Origin: Stenomitos rutilans HA7619-LM2
GTDB lineage: Bacteria; Cyanobacteriota; Cyanobacteriia; Leptolyngbyales; Leptolyngbyaceae
Length of the DNA: 64,000 nucleotides
Assembly: GCA_019358945.1 (NCBI GenBank)
Contig: JAHHIE010000021.1
Span: 1 to 64,000 of the forward strand
Direction: 5' to 3'
Shown here: positions 36,541 to 45,640 of the stretch, one piece after another
Layout: the number at the start of each line of letters is the position of its first letter
How positions within the stretch are numbered: the stretch's first letter is position 1
Notes under the pieces: model-generated
Database searches by the model: none
Told to the model about the DNA's origin: nothing
The model's input: only the letters and a program-made list of their open reading frames with translations
Position numbers and translations under genes: made by a program

Positions 36541-37887
36541 TTGCAGACTCGTCACTCATTGACCCCCTTTGGGCTGTATCTACCCCTCCGGTTAAACATC
36601 TGGCAGATGATGATGATTTGGAGCAGCTTATGTTTTAGTAGCCTCGTCTGGTCTGTGCCCAAGACCCTGGCACTCCCTAGTGCTAATGTTGCCTCTCAAG
36701 CGATCGCGCCCCCCCCTGCTACTACCACTGTGCCTCCGGTACCCCGTTCCCCAAAGCCGCTAGCGACAACCCAGCGACAACGTCATCGTGCGGCTGCCCT
36801 CTTACCCCTCCAACCACTGCAAGCGACAATCGACTCTACCAGGACGATCAGCCCCACTCAGGCTGACGCGGCTACGTCAAATCCGTTTAAAGATTTAGCG
36901 ATCGCCGATACGGTTGCACAGAACGCTGCCCCTGCTCCTAGCCCGCCTGATAGCAAACCGCTTCAGCCGGGTGACGGCGATCCCGAACTGGGCATCATCC
37001 GGTTGCAAGTGCCCAAAAGCTCTCCCTCTGCACCCACAGGCGACGCGATCGGGCAAGGTGCGACAGACCCCCAGCAAACGCCCTGCGCGTCAGGAATTCA
37101 ACCCGATCCAGAATTGGGGTGTTTGCCCTTGCAATCATTGCCGCCACCACCACCGCCTCGTCAGCCTGCTGTCTATCTTCTGGTGCACCTTGACTACTTT
37201 CGCAGCAGTAACGTATTTTCAGCGGTTGACCCGGTTGATGATGGGTTGGTCAGACCGGGGTTGACGCTGTTTACAGCGCCTGCGATCGGGCGCAACACTT
37301 ACTTTGTTGGCTCGATCGATGGCAATTTGATTCGCTACAACACGCAGTCTCAAATTGACTACAACGAACTGAGGTTTAGAGCAGGCATTTTTCAGCGGCT
37401 TTCGCCAACCATGTTTGGTGAGCTTGGCTGGAGCAATCAACAACTGTTCATTGCAGGGAGCAAGATTCCAGGGCTGCCTGTAGGCACTCGTTTTTTGAAT
37501 GACCACGCACTTCGCTTGGAGCTAAGCCGTCGCGATCAGCTAAACAAGCGGTTAGCGCTGAATACGTTTTATCAGTTCCGGCTAAGTTTTGCTGATCCTG
37601 ATATACGATCGCGGCTTCTGAACTCATTCATCGCATCCTTCAGCTATGACCTCCAGCCCAACCTTCAGGTGGGACTCGACTACCAGTTTGCGCTGGCAAA
37701 CTTCACAGCGATTAGACGGGATGACCAGTACCATCAACTGGCGGCTCGTCTGACTTACACCGCGTTTCGGAATACACAATTTAACGTCTTTGTAGGTTAT
37801 AGCTTTGGCAATTCGTCTGATCCCTTGATCGACTTTAGTGGTCTCATTTTAGGCGTGAGTATGACGGTCAATTTGGGGCTTTTTTAG
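36541..37887 (+). CDS. Outer-membrane beta-barrel-like protein
   Basis: This protein of up to 448 residues has an N-terminal hydrophobic segment (WQMMMIWSSLCFSSLVWSVPKTLA) as a signal, a Pro-rich spacer (about 50-210), and a C-terminal 235-residue region of alternating amphipathic strands. Examples are AVYLLVHLDYFRSSNVFSA, LFTAPAIGRNTYFVGSIDG and LSYDLQPNLQVGLDYQF-like stretches. It ends in GLILGVSMTVNLGLF with a terminal phenylalanine, the usual mark of an outer-membrane barrel. The start is either TTG 36541 or ATG 36607. Function is unknown; it precedes a FecR gene and a CHASE2-cyclase gene on the same strand and may belong to that envelope-signalling unit. Confidence 0.72.
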   Translation: MQTRHSLTPFGLYLPLRLNIWQMMMIWSSLCFSSLVWSVPKTLALPSANVASQAIAPPPATTTVPPVPRSPKPLATTQRQRHRAAALLPLQPLQATIDSTRTISPTQADAATSNPFKDLAIADTVAQNAAPAPSPPDSKPLQPGDGDPELGIIRLQVPKSSPSAPTGDAIGQGATDPQQTPCASGIQPDPELGCLPLQSLPPPPPPRQPAVYLLVHLDYFRSSNVFSAVDPVDDGLVRPGLTLFTAPAIGRNTYFVGSIDGNLIRYNTQSQIDYNELRFRAGIFQRLSPTMFGELGWSNQQLFIAGSKIPGLPVGTRFLNDHALRLELSRRDQLNKRLALNTFYQFRLSFADPDIRSRLLNSFIASFSYDLQPNLQVGLDYQFALANFTAIRRDDQYHQLAARLTYTAFRNTQFNVFVGYSFGNSSDPLIDFSGLILGVSMTVNLGLF

Positions 37888-38251
37888 ATGCACTCGATCG
37901 CAGGCACTTTTCAGCGCCAAACATGTCTATCGTGAAAGCCGCAGTCAGGGTTGTCTAAGCGAGCGAGGGGTGCCACGCTTCAAGGCCACGATCAAAGCCG
38001 CTGTAAATTCACTTAAAACTCTCTGGAATAGCGTTGCCTCCCTGAGTAGAAAGAGGCAGAAGCCGATCCATTCAAGCGTTGACCACAAGTATCAAGCGAC
38101 CGTTCACGGTAACACCAACGTAACGCCGACAGCTAACTTCAAGACGATTCTCACGCCCAATATGGGATTACTAGCTACGCGCATCTTCGATCATCAGGGG
38201 AGTCTACCTACGTTCACACAATGCTACTGGTAGTGCTCTGGAGTCACTTCT
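37888..38251. other. Gap between barrel-like and FecR genes
   Basis: An 87-codon open stretch with a GTG start (37970-38233) is present but has no family likeness, an odd composition and no clear ribosome binding site, so it is not annotated as a gene. Nothing else is recognised. Confidence 0.4.
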
Positions 38252-39148
38252 ATGTTGACGATTTCTCAATGGCTTCCCACTAGCGGGAGGTTGAATCGCA
38301 TCCTGCTGCTCTTTGTTTGTGCGCTGTGCGTTGTGCTGGCGACACGATCGCCCCTCATGGCGCAAACACCGACGATCAATCAAGCCAAAATTACTCAAGT
38401 GCTGGACGGATCTCAAGTGTTTATCCAAAATCGGCAAGCGAAGGTTAACGACGCAGCAAGTAAAGGTCAACGCGTGCGTACAGGCGAGGCACGGGCACAG
38501 TTGACCTTTAATACAGGTGCGATCGGGCGGTTAGCTCATAACTCAGTGTTAACGGTCGGACAATGTGCCCGTCTGCGACAAGGAACCCTCCTGGTCAACG
38601 GGGCAATGAATGGCTGCACATCGTCTGTTGTGGCGGGTGTACGTGGCACAACCTATGTTCTGGAAGCAACCGACGCGGGAGAAACAGGCATTAAAGTGCT
38701 GGAAGGGGAAGTGACGGTGACTCGTCAACGGGTTGCAGAGGAGGATGCAGAGCCATCTCCTGGCAGCAAGCAGTTCTCACTGCCTTCAATCATCCCCTCG
38801 CTGCCATCATCTGCACCCGAACCCGAACCCAGTCCATCGCCCGATTCAGTTGAGGCACCCGTTGAGCCGATCGCCACGCCCGTACCGACTGATGCAAATC
38901 AGGTGGTGCTGCAAGCGGGTGAGAAGGTTAGCGTGAGTCCGACTGGCACTTTGGGATTGGTCGAAAAGCTGACTCAAAGTGAATTTACTAATTTGCTGAG
39001 AGGTGGCTTGTTTAATGGCTTTACGCTGTCGTTGCCTGGAATGTCAAAGATTCAGTCGAGCTTTCAGCAGTTGTTTCCAGGTGTTCCCTTTCCGATTCGG
39101 CTACCGAGCGTTTCAATTCCAGGTCTGCCGATTCGGTTGCCCTTTTAG
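38252..39148 (+). CDS. FecR-domain exported protein
   Basis: This 298-residue protein has a signal segment (ILLLFVCALCVVLATRSPLMA). A FecR domain follows (AKITQVLDGSQVFIQNRQAKVNDAASKGQRVRTGEARAQLTFNTGAIGRLAHNSVLTVG, then VVAGVRGTTYVLEATDAGETGIKVLEGEVTVT). A Pro/Glu/Ser-rich linker (about 165-215) and a short tail, LPGMSKIQSSFQQLFPGVPFPIRLPS, complete it. The domain probably sits in the periplasm and senses or presents a ligand. It lies 26 bases before the CHASE2-cyclase gene and is most likely cotranscribed with it, so it may supply the signal that the CHASE2 domain reads. Confidence 0.87.
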   Translation: MLTISQWLPTSGRLNRILLLFVCALCVVLATRSPLMAQTPTINQAKITQVLDGSQVFIQNRQAKVNDAASKGQRVRTGEARAQLTFNTGAIGRLAHNSVLTVGQCARLRQGTLLVNGAMNGCTSSVVAGVRGTTYVLEATDAGETGIKVLEGEVTVTRQRVAEEDAEPSPGSKQFSLPSIIPSLPSSAPEPEPSPSPDSVEAPVEPIATPVPTDANQVVLQAGEKVSVSPTGTLGLVEKLTQSEFTNLLRGGLFNGFTLSLPGMSKIQSSFQQLFPGVPFPIRLPSVSIPGLPIRLPF

Positions 39149-39174
39149 CACCTGAAGGATAGAGGGAGGGGTGC

Positions 39175-41115
39175 ATGACCCAAACTAAACATCGATGGCA
39201 GGTCAGACCAGAGGCGATCGCGCCCGTCTTCATTAGCCTGTTAGCGGTCACTAGCGCGATCGCGACTGCGGTGAATTTTCAACCGTTGTGGCAGTTAGAG
39301 TTGCAAACGCAAGCACTCTTTTTTCGACTGCGAGGCCCCGTTGCACCGTCCCAGCAGGTGGTGATTTTGGCGATCGATGATGATTCGCTCACGCGAGGGC
39401 GAGATTCTAAAGAGTTGAAGTCGCTGGCAACGATTCAATCATGGCCTTGGCGACGCACAGCCTACGCAGAGGCGATCGACAAGTTGATGGCAGCAGGTGC
39501 AAAAGCCGTTGCGGTTGATGTGCTGTGGGATTTGCCAAGTGAGCGACCCGATGACGATCGACGGCTTCAGCAAACCTTGCAGAAGTACGCGGGACGGGTG
39601 ACGCTGGCAGCTCTTCATGCCTCGTCTCAAAGCAATGGCGGCGGGTTAGATCAGTTGGTTTATCCCGATCCGATGTTTCAAGTCGAGCCAAAATCCATTG
39701 GGTTTATCAACTATCTCACTGAACCAGATGGTCGATTTCGACGGTTTGCCAGCGCCTATCTCGATCGCATTGACGCCGACTTACGCCGATCACAACCCAA
39801 TCTAATTTCGTTTGACGAAGCCAGTTTGCAAGCGTCTAAACTGCCTGTTGCGCAGCCCAAAGGAGACTATATCTTCTTCTACGGTGGACAAAACACGTTC
39901 ACAACGGTTTCGTTCTGGCATGTGCTGTATCCCCAAAACTGGGCCTTGCTCAAGCAGCAGCAGGTGTTTAAGGACAAAATCGTGCTGATCGGCCCGACGG
40001 CTGCCTTTTTGCAAGATATTCACTCTACGCCGTTTGGGGATGTTTCGGGGGTGGAAATTCACGCCAACGCGATCGCCACGCTGCTGGAAAATCGGACATT
40101 GGCAGAGGTCGTTCCCGCTCCACGCTGGCGAGGCTTCTACCTGTTGCTTAGCATTGCGGGCATTGGGCTTGCTATTAGCCAACTCGCCAGACGCGCCACG
40201 CAACGCTTCTTTCTGGCGATCGTCATTGCGGTCATCTGGTCAATCATCGGCTATGGCAGCTTTGTCTATGGTGGCTGGATTCTCCCAGTTGCCACGCCCA
40301 TGCTGGCGATCGGCCTGAGCGGACTGTCCTTTCTCGGCACCGGAGCCGTGAGCGATCAACTTGAAAAGCTGCGTCTGCGTCGCACATTGGAACGGTATGT
40401 GGCAATGCCTGTGGTGGAAGAAATTCTGAACCAGCCCGAAGACTTCCAGGCGTTGCTTCAGGGGCGCAAGCTCAAAGCTGCCGTGTTGTTTTGCGATATT
40501 CGCGGGTTTACCACACTGTCGTACAAGCTGCCTCCCGAACAGTTGGTTGCGTTGCTCAATATTTACCTCAATGCAATGGTGGAAGCGGTAGCCGCTGCCA
40601 GTGGCACGATCGACAAATTCATTGGCGATGCGGTAATGGCAGAATTTGGCTCGCCCGTTTCCTATGGTGAACAGGTGGATGCGATGAATGCCATTCGCGC
40701 GGCATTGGGGATGCGTCAGGCGTTGGCAACGCTGCGATCGCAGTGGCAGCAGGAAGGCAAAACGTTGTTGTATCACGGCATTGGCATCAGCTATGGCGAA
40801 GTGATTGCGGGCAATATTGGCTCGCTACGACGGCTGGAATACACCGTGATGGGCGACACGGTCAACGTTGCCAGCCGTGTGGAAGGGCTAACTAAAAACT
40901 TCTGGACAGATATTTTGATCACGGACTCGCTGTATCAACTGGTGCAGGAGCAGGTAGAAGTGGTGTTTGTGGGCGAACATTTACTGCGGGGACGCGAAGA
41001 AAGCCCCACAGACCTCTACAGTCTGGTGGGGCTGAAAGGCGAATCACCAACGCTCTACCATCAAGTACACGAAGAACTGCGCCGCTATCTGGGCTACAAA
41101 GAATCAACCTCATAG
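39175..41115 (+). CDS. CHASE2-domain adenylate/guanylate cyclase
   Basis: This 646-residue membrane enzyme has one N-terminal helix (FISLLAVTSAIATAVNF). An extracytoplasmic CHASE2 sensor spans about 35-310 (VVILAIDDDSLTRG, IQSWPWRRTAYAEAIDKLMAAGAKAVAVDVLWDLPSERPDDDRRL, VFKDKIVLIGPTA). Three more transmembrane helices lie at about 320-400, and a class III cyclase domain at about 430-600. Metal-binding Asp441 (FCDIRGFTT) and Asp485 (FIGDAVMAEFG) are present, with the GISYGEVIAGNIGS and NVASRVEGLT motifs. It should make cAMP (or cGMP) in response to a periplasmic signal. It is the last gene after a FecR protein; GAGGGAGG precedes the start. A 68-bp inverted-end repeat follows its stop. Confidence 0.93.
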   Translation: MTQTKHRWQVRPEAIAPVFISLLAVTSAIATAVNFQPLWQLELQTQALFFRLRGPVAPSQQVVILAIDDDSLTRGRDSKELKSLATIQSWPWRRTAYAEAIDKLMAAGAKAVAVDVLWDLPSERPDDDRRLQQTLQKYAGRVTLAALHASSQSNGGGLDQLVYPDPMFQVEPKSIGFINYLTEPDGRFRRFASAYLDRIDADLRRSQPNLISFDEASLQASKLPVAQPKGDYIFFYGGQNTFTTVSFWHVLYPQNWALLKQQQVFKDKIVLIGPTAAFLQDIHSTPFGDVSGVEIHANAIATLLENRTLAEVVPAPRWRGFYLLLSIAGIGLAISQLARRATQRFFLAIVIAVIWSIIGYGSFVYGGWILPVATPMLAIGLSGLSFLGTGAVSDQLEKLRLRRTLERYVAMPVVEEILNQPEDFQALLQGRKLKAAVLFCDIRGFTTLSYKLPPEQLVALLNIYLNAMVEAVAAASGTIDKFIGDAVMAEFGSPVSYGEQVDAMNAIRAALGMRQALATLRSQWQQEGKTLLYHGIGISYGEVIAGNIGSLRRLEYTVMGDTVNVASRVEGLTKNFWTDILITDSLYQLVQEQVEVVFVGEHLLRGREESPTDLYSLVGLKGESPTLYHQVHEELRRYLGYKESTS

Positions 41116-41121
41116 AAATAC

Positions 41122-41189
41122 AAACCTCGGAGGTTTGAACCAAGAATCAGGCATCGTCACCCATATCGTTGCTGAAACCTCCGAGGTTT
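41122..41189. repeat. 67-bp inverted-end element, copy 1
   Basis: AAACCTCGGAGGTTT (41122-41136) and its exact complement AAACCTCCGAGGTTT (41175-41189) bound a 38-base spacer. Similar units occur at 42342-42408, 42435-42499 and 59908-59975. This copy lies between two convergent genes and may also act as a bidirectional terminator. A lone arm with one change is at 41845-41859. Confidence 0.88.
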
Positions 41190-41196
41190 TGGGCAA

Positions 41197-41781
41197 CTAA
41201 ACATCTGGGTGTTCGATTGCAAAGACCTGAGCGATCGTCCGATCGAGTGCTCCCAATTGATGCGAAGAGAGCCGATCGCTGCCACTGAGTGTCGCCATCT
41301 CTGCATACACACCCTGTTGCAACACCAACAGCAGAATCGTTTGCCGTTGTGGATCGACCACCCAATATTCAGGAATGCCGCGATCCTGGTATTGCAGCCG
41401 TTTGGCAATGTAATCTCGATCGCGCTGCAACTCACCGGGGCTAACAATTTCAATCACCAGGTCGGGCGGTGCCATCGAGAGCCGAATGGTGTTGCGTCGC
41501 TGCAACTGCTCAATGTGTTCTGCACGAATGATAGTCAGATCCGGGTAACGATTGCGCGGTTCGCCTCTCACCTCAAGCTCTAACCCGTGCCCCCGGAGCC
41601 TGCGATGCCCCACGATCGGCAGAAAAATGGCAAAGAGGAGGTTGGCAATCTCAACATTCAGTCCCGATTCTGGTGGCCCTTCGATCAACTCCCCATTAAA
41701 AAGCTCGTACAGGTTCTCTGTGCCATCGTCGTAGGACAGATACTCGTCAAAGCTAAGAAAGCGCGGCTTGGTTTGAATCAT
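41197..41781 (-). CDS. Uma2-family (DUF820) endonuclease-like protein
   Basis: This 194-residue protein is of the Uma2/DUF820 family, a PD-(D/E)XK-type fold very abundant in cyanobacteria. Family marks are FLSFDEYLSYDDGTENLYELFNGELIE, the DLTIIRAEH strand (first acidic ligand), PDLVIEIVSPGELQRD with its E.VSP motif, and YQDRGIPEYWVVDPQRQTI. Activity is presumed nuclease-like but unproven. It sits between inverted-end repeats at the left edge of the accessory island. Confidence 0.88.
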   Translation of the reverse strand: MIQTKPRFLSFDEYLSYDDGTENLYELFNGELIEGPPESGLNVEIANLLFAIFLPIVGHRRLRGHGLELEVRGEPRNRYPDLTIIRAEHIEQLQRRNTIRLSMAPPDLVIEIVSPGELQRDRDYIAKRLQYQDRGIPEYWVVDPQRQTILLLVLQQGVYAEMATLSGSDRLSSHQLGALDRTIAQVFAIEHPDV

Positions 41782-41917
41782 AGTGCTGAGCAGAACGGCA
41801 CGATCGCTCCTATCCTAACCAGAAACCGAGTCTCTTTGATGCTAAAACCTCGGCGGTTTGAGTCCCCCTGAGAAGATAGAATCTCTAGAGCGTTTTGTTT
41901 GATTGACTTCCTTACTG

Positions 41918-42181
41918 ATGTCTACATTCCTGCTCCAAAGTCGTTATATGAAGCGAGTTGTGCGCGGTTACGAGAAGAACGGCGATCGCCTGATGCATGA
42001 ATTTCTCCTCAAAGATGCCAGCTTGTCAGAATTACAAGATTTGTTTGAAGAACCGCGCCAGCATTTAATGGTAGACAGTTATCCTATCGCCAACATTCAC
42101 TCTGCTTACTTTCAACAACACCTGAAGGTTGTCCTTGACTTCGATCAGTTTGACTATTTCCTGGAATGTGATGCGGTGTAA
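41918..42181 (+). CDS. Hypothetical small protein, 87 residues
   Basis: The sequence MSTFLLQSRYMKRVVRGYEKNG continues with a DRLMHEFLLKDASLSELQDLFEEP segment and a C-terminal DQFDYFLECDAV. It resembles small cyanobacterial proteins of unknown function (possibly the DUF7683 type) and may serve as an inhibitor or immunity-like partner; this is a guess. No signal peptide or membrane segment is seen. The ATG at 41918 is preferred to a TTG at 41903. It lies just before the repeat-rich leader of the TIR-TPR gene. Confidence 0.6.
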   Translation: MSTFLLQSRYMKRVVRGYEKNGDRLMHEFLLKDASLSELQDLFEEPRQHLMVDSYPIANIHSAYFQQHLKVVLDFDQFDYFLECDAV

Positions 42182-42280
42182 CTGTGAAGTTGCTCAATGA
42201 CAATCGCGTAGTGCATCGAAGCATTGCAAATGTAACGCGATCGATCACGATTGCATCCGGAGCAATCTCAATTGGATAGT

Positions 42281-42322
42281 GATCGATCTCGAATGTCAGC
42301 CGATCGATCTCGAATGTAACGC
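42281..42322. repeat. 21-bp tandem duplication
   Basis: Two 21-base units begin at 42281 and 42302, each starting GATCGATCTCGAATGT and differing only in the last five bases. A related stretch, ATGTAACGCGATCGATC, precedes them. They stand upstream of the TIR-TPR gene and are rich in GATC/CGATCG sites. Confidence 0.8.
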
Positions 42323-42341
42323 GATCGCACTTGACGGATCA

Positions 42342-42408
42342 AAACCTCGGAGGTTTCAATCAAGCGCTGAACGTGCAATCAACATGACGGCTTAAACCTC
42401 CGAGGTTT
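42342..42408. repeat. 67-bp inverted-end element, copy 2
   Basis: AAACCTCGGAGGTTT (42342-42356) and AAACCTCCGAGGTTT (42394-42408) flank a 37-base spacer. It is immediately followed by copy 3, so two units stand in tandem ahead of the TIR-TPR gene. Confidence 0.88.
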
Positions 42409-42434
42409 GCATCAGCCGTTGCAGCGTGTAACTA

Positions 42435-42499
42435 AAACTTCGGAGGTTTCAACCATTGCGTTGATGCCCCCGTGATGTCTGGTTAAACCTCCGAAGTTT
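42435..42499. repeat. 67-bp inverted-end element, copy 3 (variant arms)
   Basis: AAACTTCGGAGGTTT (42435-42449) and AAACCTCCGAAGTTT (42485-42499) are exact complements of each other, so both arms share the same change; this is compensatory and implies that pairing is selected or arises by copying. The spacer contains GATGTCTGGTT, shared with the copy at 59908. Confidence 0.88.
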
Positions 42500-42558
42500 G
42501 GTTTGTTCTGATTGATGCTACGTTGGTTGCAGGATTTTTTGCGATCGACGAAATAGGT

Positions 42559-45324
42559 ATGGCAGACAGCGCTGTTTTCATCTCCAGTTCCAGCCGCGAT
42601 CGCGTCGATCATGATGTGTTCATTTCTTACTCGCGGCGCGATAGTGAGTTTGCGCGTCAGCTTTTAACTCGACTCAAGGGCGAAAACCGGGATGCCTGGG
42701 TTGATTGGCAATCGATTGAAGCAGCGGAAGACTTTTGGCGGGCGATCGAAATTGGCATTGAAGCCGCCAATACGTTTGTTTTCATCCTCAGCTCCGATTC
42801 GGTGGCATCTCAATACTGCAAGCAAGAAATTGACCATGCGGTAAAGCACAACAAGCGCCTGATTCCAGTCGTGTGTCGCACGGTAGACGCAACCACTGTT
42901 CATGCCGCACTGCGTCCCCTCAATTGGATTGCCTTTCAAGCATGGAACGATGACGTTGCCTTTGCTCAACTGGTACGGGCGATCGACACTGACTTACCCT
43001 ACGTGCGAATGCACACGCGCCTACAGGTAAAGGCGATCGAATGGAACAAACGCGGACGCGATGACAGCTTTTTGCTGCGAAAGATGGATCTAGCCGATGC
43101 GGAAACCTGGTTGACTGGCAGCAACGGCAAAGAACCCACGCCAACCGCACTGCAACAGGACTACATCACGACCAGTCGCACCTTTGAGGATAATTACAAT
43201 CAACTGCTGGCACGGGGAGAACGGGCAGGTAAACAGGTGAAGGTTGCGGCGTTTGTGGTGCCGCTTGCAGTTGCGATCGCATCTGTTGCTGGAGTGGTTG
43301 CCTTCTTCAAAACTCAAGATGCGACGGTTGCAGTGCAGTGGGCGAACAGCGCGGTTCAAAGAGCAAACAATGCAGAACAAAGGCGAACCGACGCAGAAAC
43401 GCAGCGTAAGGATGCGGACGAAAAGCGAACGAGTGCAGAAGGCAAGCTGAAAGGTACAGAAGAGAAGTTGTCGGATGCAAAAGGAAAGTTATCTAACGCA
43501 GAAGCATTGCGGCAGCGTGCAGAAGCAACGCAACGAGATGCAGAAGGAAAAGCGCGTAATGCACAACTAAAGCTAGCGGGTATAGAAACAAAATTTACCA
43601 TTGCTAGTGCTGATTTGCAGCAGAAGGAAAAGAACATTCAGGATGTATGGGAGTTTAGTGAGGCTGAATCTCAGCGCCTTCAACATAACTATACTCAAGC
43701 CCTAGACATCATCAACCGAGTTATTCAGAAAAATCCCCATAACACTTTTGCTTTGTTTAGCCGAGGCTGGACTCATGATTTAATGAAGGACTATCGGGCG
43801 GCTGAGGCGGACTTTCGTCAAGCGATTAAGCTTGACCCCAAGTATGCTAGAGCTTACAACGGCCTTGGGCTTGCCTTATCAGATCAAAATAGGCTCGATG
43901 AAGCAATTGTCAATCTCCGTAAAGCAACCAAGCTTGACCCCAAACTTGCTACTGCTTACAGCAACTTAGGTAACTTGCTATACCAGCGGAATAAGAGCAG
44001 TGAGGCAATCACTGTCCTTCGTAAAGCAATCAAGCTTGATCCCAAGCTTGCTAACGCTCACAACAATCTTGGACTTGTGTTGATGGGTGAGAACAAGTTT
44101 GATGAAGCAACCGCTGCTCTGCGTAAAGCAATAGAGCTAAACCCCAATGAAGCTTTTATTTATAGCAATTTAGGACTTGTGCTGAAGAATCAGAAAAAGC
44201 TTGATGCAGCAATCACTGTTCTTTACAAAGCCATTGAACTTGACCCGAAATATCCTGAGGCTTATTACAATCTGGGTCTTACTCTGTACAAGCAAAATAA
44301 ACTGGACGAGGCAATCACTGCTTACCACAAAGCGATCGAGCTTGATCTAAGCCACGCTGAAGTCTACAACAATTTAGGTATTGCACTGTATAAACAGGAC
44401 AAGCTGAATGAAGCAATCACTATGCTCCACAAAGCTATTGAACTTGACCCGAAATATCCTGAGGCTTATTACAATCTGGGTCTTACACTGTATAAGCAAA
44501 ACAAGCTGGATGAGGTAGTTACCGCTTTCAAGCAAGCGATAAGATTTGCGCCTCAAAATGCTGAGACTTACTACAATCTAGGTGTTGTACTGTTTAAGCA
44601 GTACAAACTAGATGAGGCAACTACTATGCTCCGCAAAGCTACTGAACTTAACCCAAAATATCCTGGAGCTTATTACAATCTTGGTCTTGTGCTGTACAAG
44701 CAAAACAAGCTGGATGAGGCAGTTGCTGCTTTTAAACAAGCGACAAAATTTGACTCGAAAAGTGCTCAGGTTTACTACATATTGGGTGTTGTACTGTCGG
44801 AACGGAACAAGCTAAATGATGCCGTTAATGCCTATAGACAGGCGGTTGAACTAGACACTAAAAATGCTGAGGCTTATTATAACCTGGGGATTACGTTATA
44901 CAAGCAAGATAATCTGAATGAGGCAGTTAACGCTTTTAATCAAGCGATAACACTCGATCCGAAAAATGCTGAGGCTTACTACAATTTGGGCATTGTATTG
45001 TTTGAGCAGAACAAACTGGATGATGCCGTTAATACGTACCGTAAAGCGATCGAGATTGCTCCTAGAGAAGCTAAAATTTACAACAATTTGGGAAATACGC
45101 TGAGAAGACAGAATAAGCTCAATGAGGCGATCATTGTCCTTAATCGCGCGATTGAAATTAGTCCTACCCTTTCTCCAGCCTATGCTAACCGAGGTTTAGT
45201 CTATTTCAACTTGAAACGGTATGCAGAAGCCCTAGCAGACCTGAATCGAGCCATCGACGAGCTTAACTTCAAGAAAGATTGGGTGTTGCAGTTGCGGGAG
45301 CAGGTGAGGAGGGAGGTGAAGTGA
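42559..45324 (+). CDS. TIR-domain protein with TM segment, coiled coil and TPR array
   Basis: This 921-residue protein has an N-terminal TIR domain (about 13-135: HDVFISYSRRDSEFARQLLTRLKGENRDAWVDWQSI; Glu64 in FWRAIEIGIEAANTFVFILSSDSVAS is in the position of the catalytic glutamate of NAD-cleaving TIRs). A single transmembrane helix spans about 228-251 (KVAAFVVPLAVAIASVAGVVAFF), followed by a long charged coiled coil (255-375, rich in AQRK/E units) and about 15 TPR repeats (380-915). Such TIR-TPR proteins can sense intracellular ligands and signal or deplete NAD in defence. The start ATG 42559 is used; 12 extra residues precede it in frame. Two inverted-end repeats lie upstream. TPR units are near-identical, indicating recent expansion. 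Confidence 0.9.
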   Translation: MADSAVFISSSSRDRVDHDVFISYSRRDSEFARQLLTRLKGENRDAWVDWQSIEAAEDFWRAIEIGIEAANTFVFILSSDSVASQYCKQEIDHAVKHNKRLIPVVCRTVDATTVHAALRPLNWIAFQAWNDDVAFAQLVRAIDTDLPYVRMHTRLQVKAIEWNKRGRDDSFLLRKMDLADAETWLTGSNGKEPTPTALQQDYITTSRTFEDNYNQLLARGERAGKQVKVAAFVVPLAVAIASVAGVVAFFKTQDATVAVQWANSAVQRANNAEQRRTDAETQRKDADEKRTSAEGKLKGTEEKLSDAKGKLSNAEALRQRAEATQRDAEGKARNAQLKLAGIETKFTIASADLQQKEKNIQDVWEFSEAESQRLQHNYTQALDIINRVIQKNPHNTFALFSRGWTHDLMKDYRAAEADFRQAIKLDPKYARAYNGLGLALSDQNRLDEAIVNLRKATKLDPKLATAYSNLGNLLYQRNKSSEAITVLRKAIKLDPKLANAHNNLGLVLMGENKFDEATAALRKAIELNPNEAFIYSNLGLVLKNQKKLDAAITVLYKAIELDPKYPEAYYNLGLTLYKQNKLDEAITAYHKAIELDLSHAEVYNNLGIALYKQDKLNEAITMLHKAIELDPKYPEAYYNLGLTLYKQNKLDEVVTAFKQAIRFAPQNAETYYNLGVVLFKQYKLDEATTMLRKATELNPKYPGAYYNLGLVLYKQNKLDEAVAAFKQATKFDSKSAQVYYILGVVLSERNKLNDAVNAYRQAVELDTKNAEAYYNLGITLYKQDNLNEAVNAFNQAITLDPKNAEAYYNLGIVLFEQNKLDDAVNTYRKAIEIAPREAKIYNNLGNTLRRQNKLNEAIIVLNRAIEISPTLSPAYANRGLVYFNLKRYAEALADLNRAIDELNFKKDWVLQLREQVRREVK

Positions 45325-45439
45325 GCGTGTAGGGTATGGGGTGTAGGGAGGAGGGGCGCTCCTTATACTAGTAAGCATTTCAGAGGAATGGAGAAAGCGC
45401 ACTACTATAGAGTTAACTGAGCAGTTGTTAGAGTTAGTC

Positions 45440-45640
45440 ATGGTTACTCAGCTCAATATCAACGAATCTCTGCTCCAGGAGGCACTAGCACTCGATGACC
45501 AGGCAACCATTGATGCCCTGGTAGAAACGGCCCTGCGCGAATACATTCAACGCCGTAAGCGGCTCAAAGTGCTAGACCTCTTTGGAACGATCGATTACGA
45601 CGAAGCTTACGATTACAAGCAACAACGACAGCAGGCATGA
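45440..45640 (+). CDS. VapB-type antitoxin (pair 1)
   Basis: This 66-residue protein has the short N-terminal strand and helices of a VapB-like antitoxin (TQLNINESLLQEALALDDQATIDALVETALREYIQRRKRLKVLDLFGTIDYDEAYDY). The C-terminal FGTIDYDEAYDYKQQR is the toxin-neutralising tail typical of the DUF2191/VapB family. It ends four bases into the following PIN-domain gene, so the two are translationally coupled. It would bind its own promoter as a complex with the toxin. Confidence 0.88.
   Translation: MVTQLNINESLLQEALALDDQATIDALVETALREYIQRRKRLKVLDLFGTIDYDEAYDYKQQRQQA

Noticed and set aside
37970..38233. 87-codon small gene with GTG start
   Set aside because: No ribosome binding site, no family likeness and odd composition.
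41122..42499. CRISPR-like array from the AAACCTCGGAGGTTT repeats
   Set aside because: Repeats are 15-base palindromic arms in alternating orientation with irregular spacing, and no cas genes are present.
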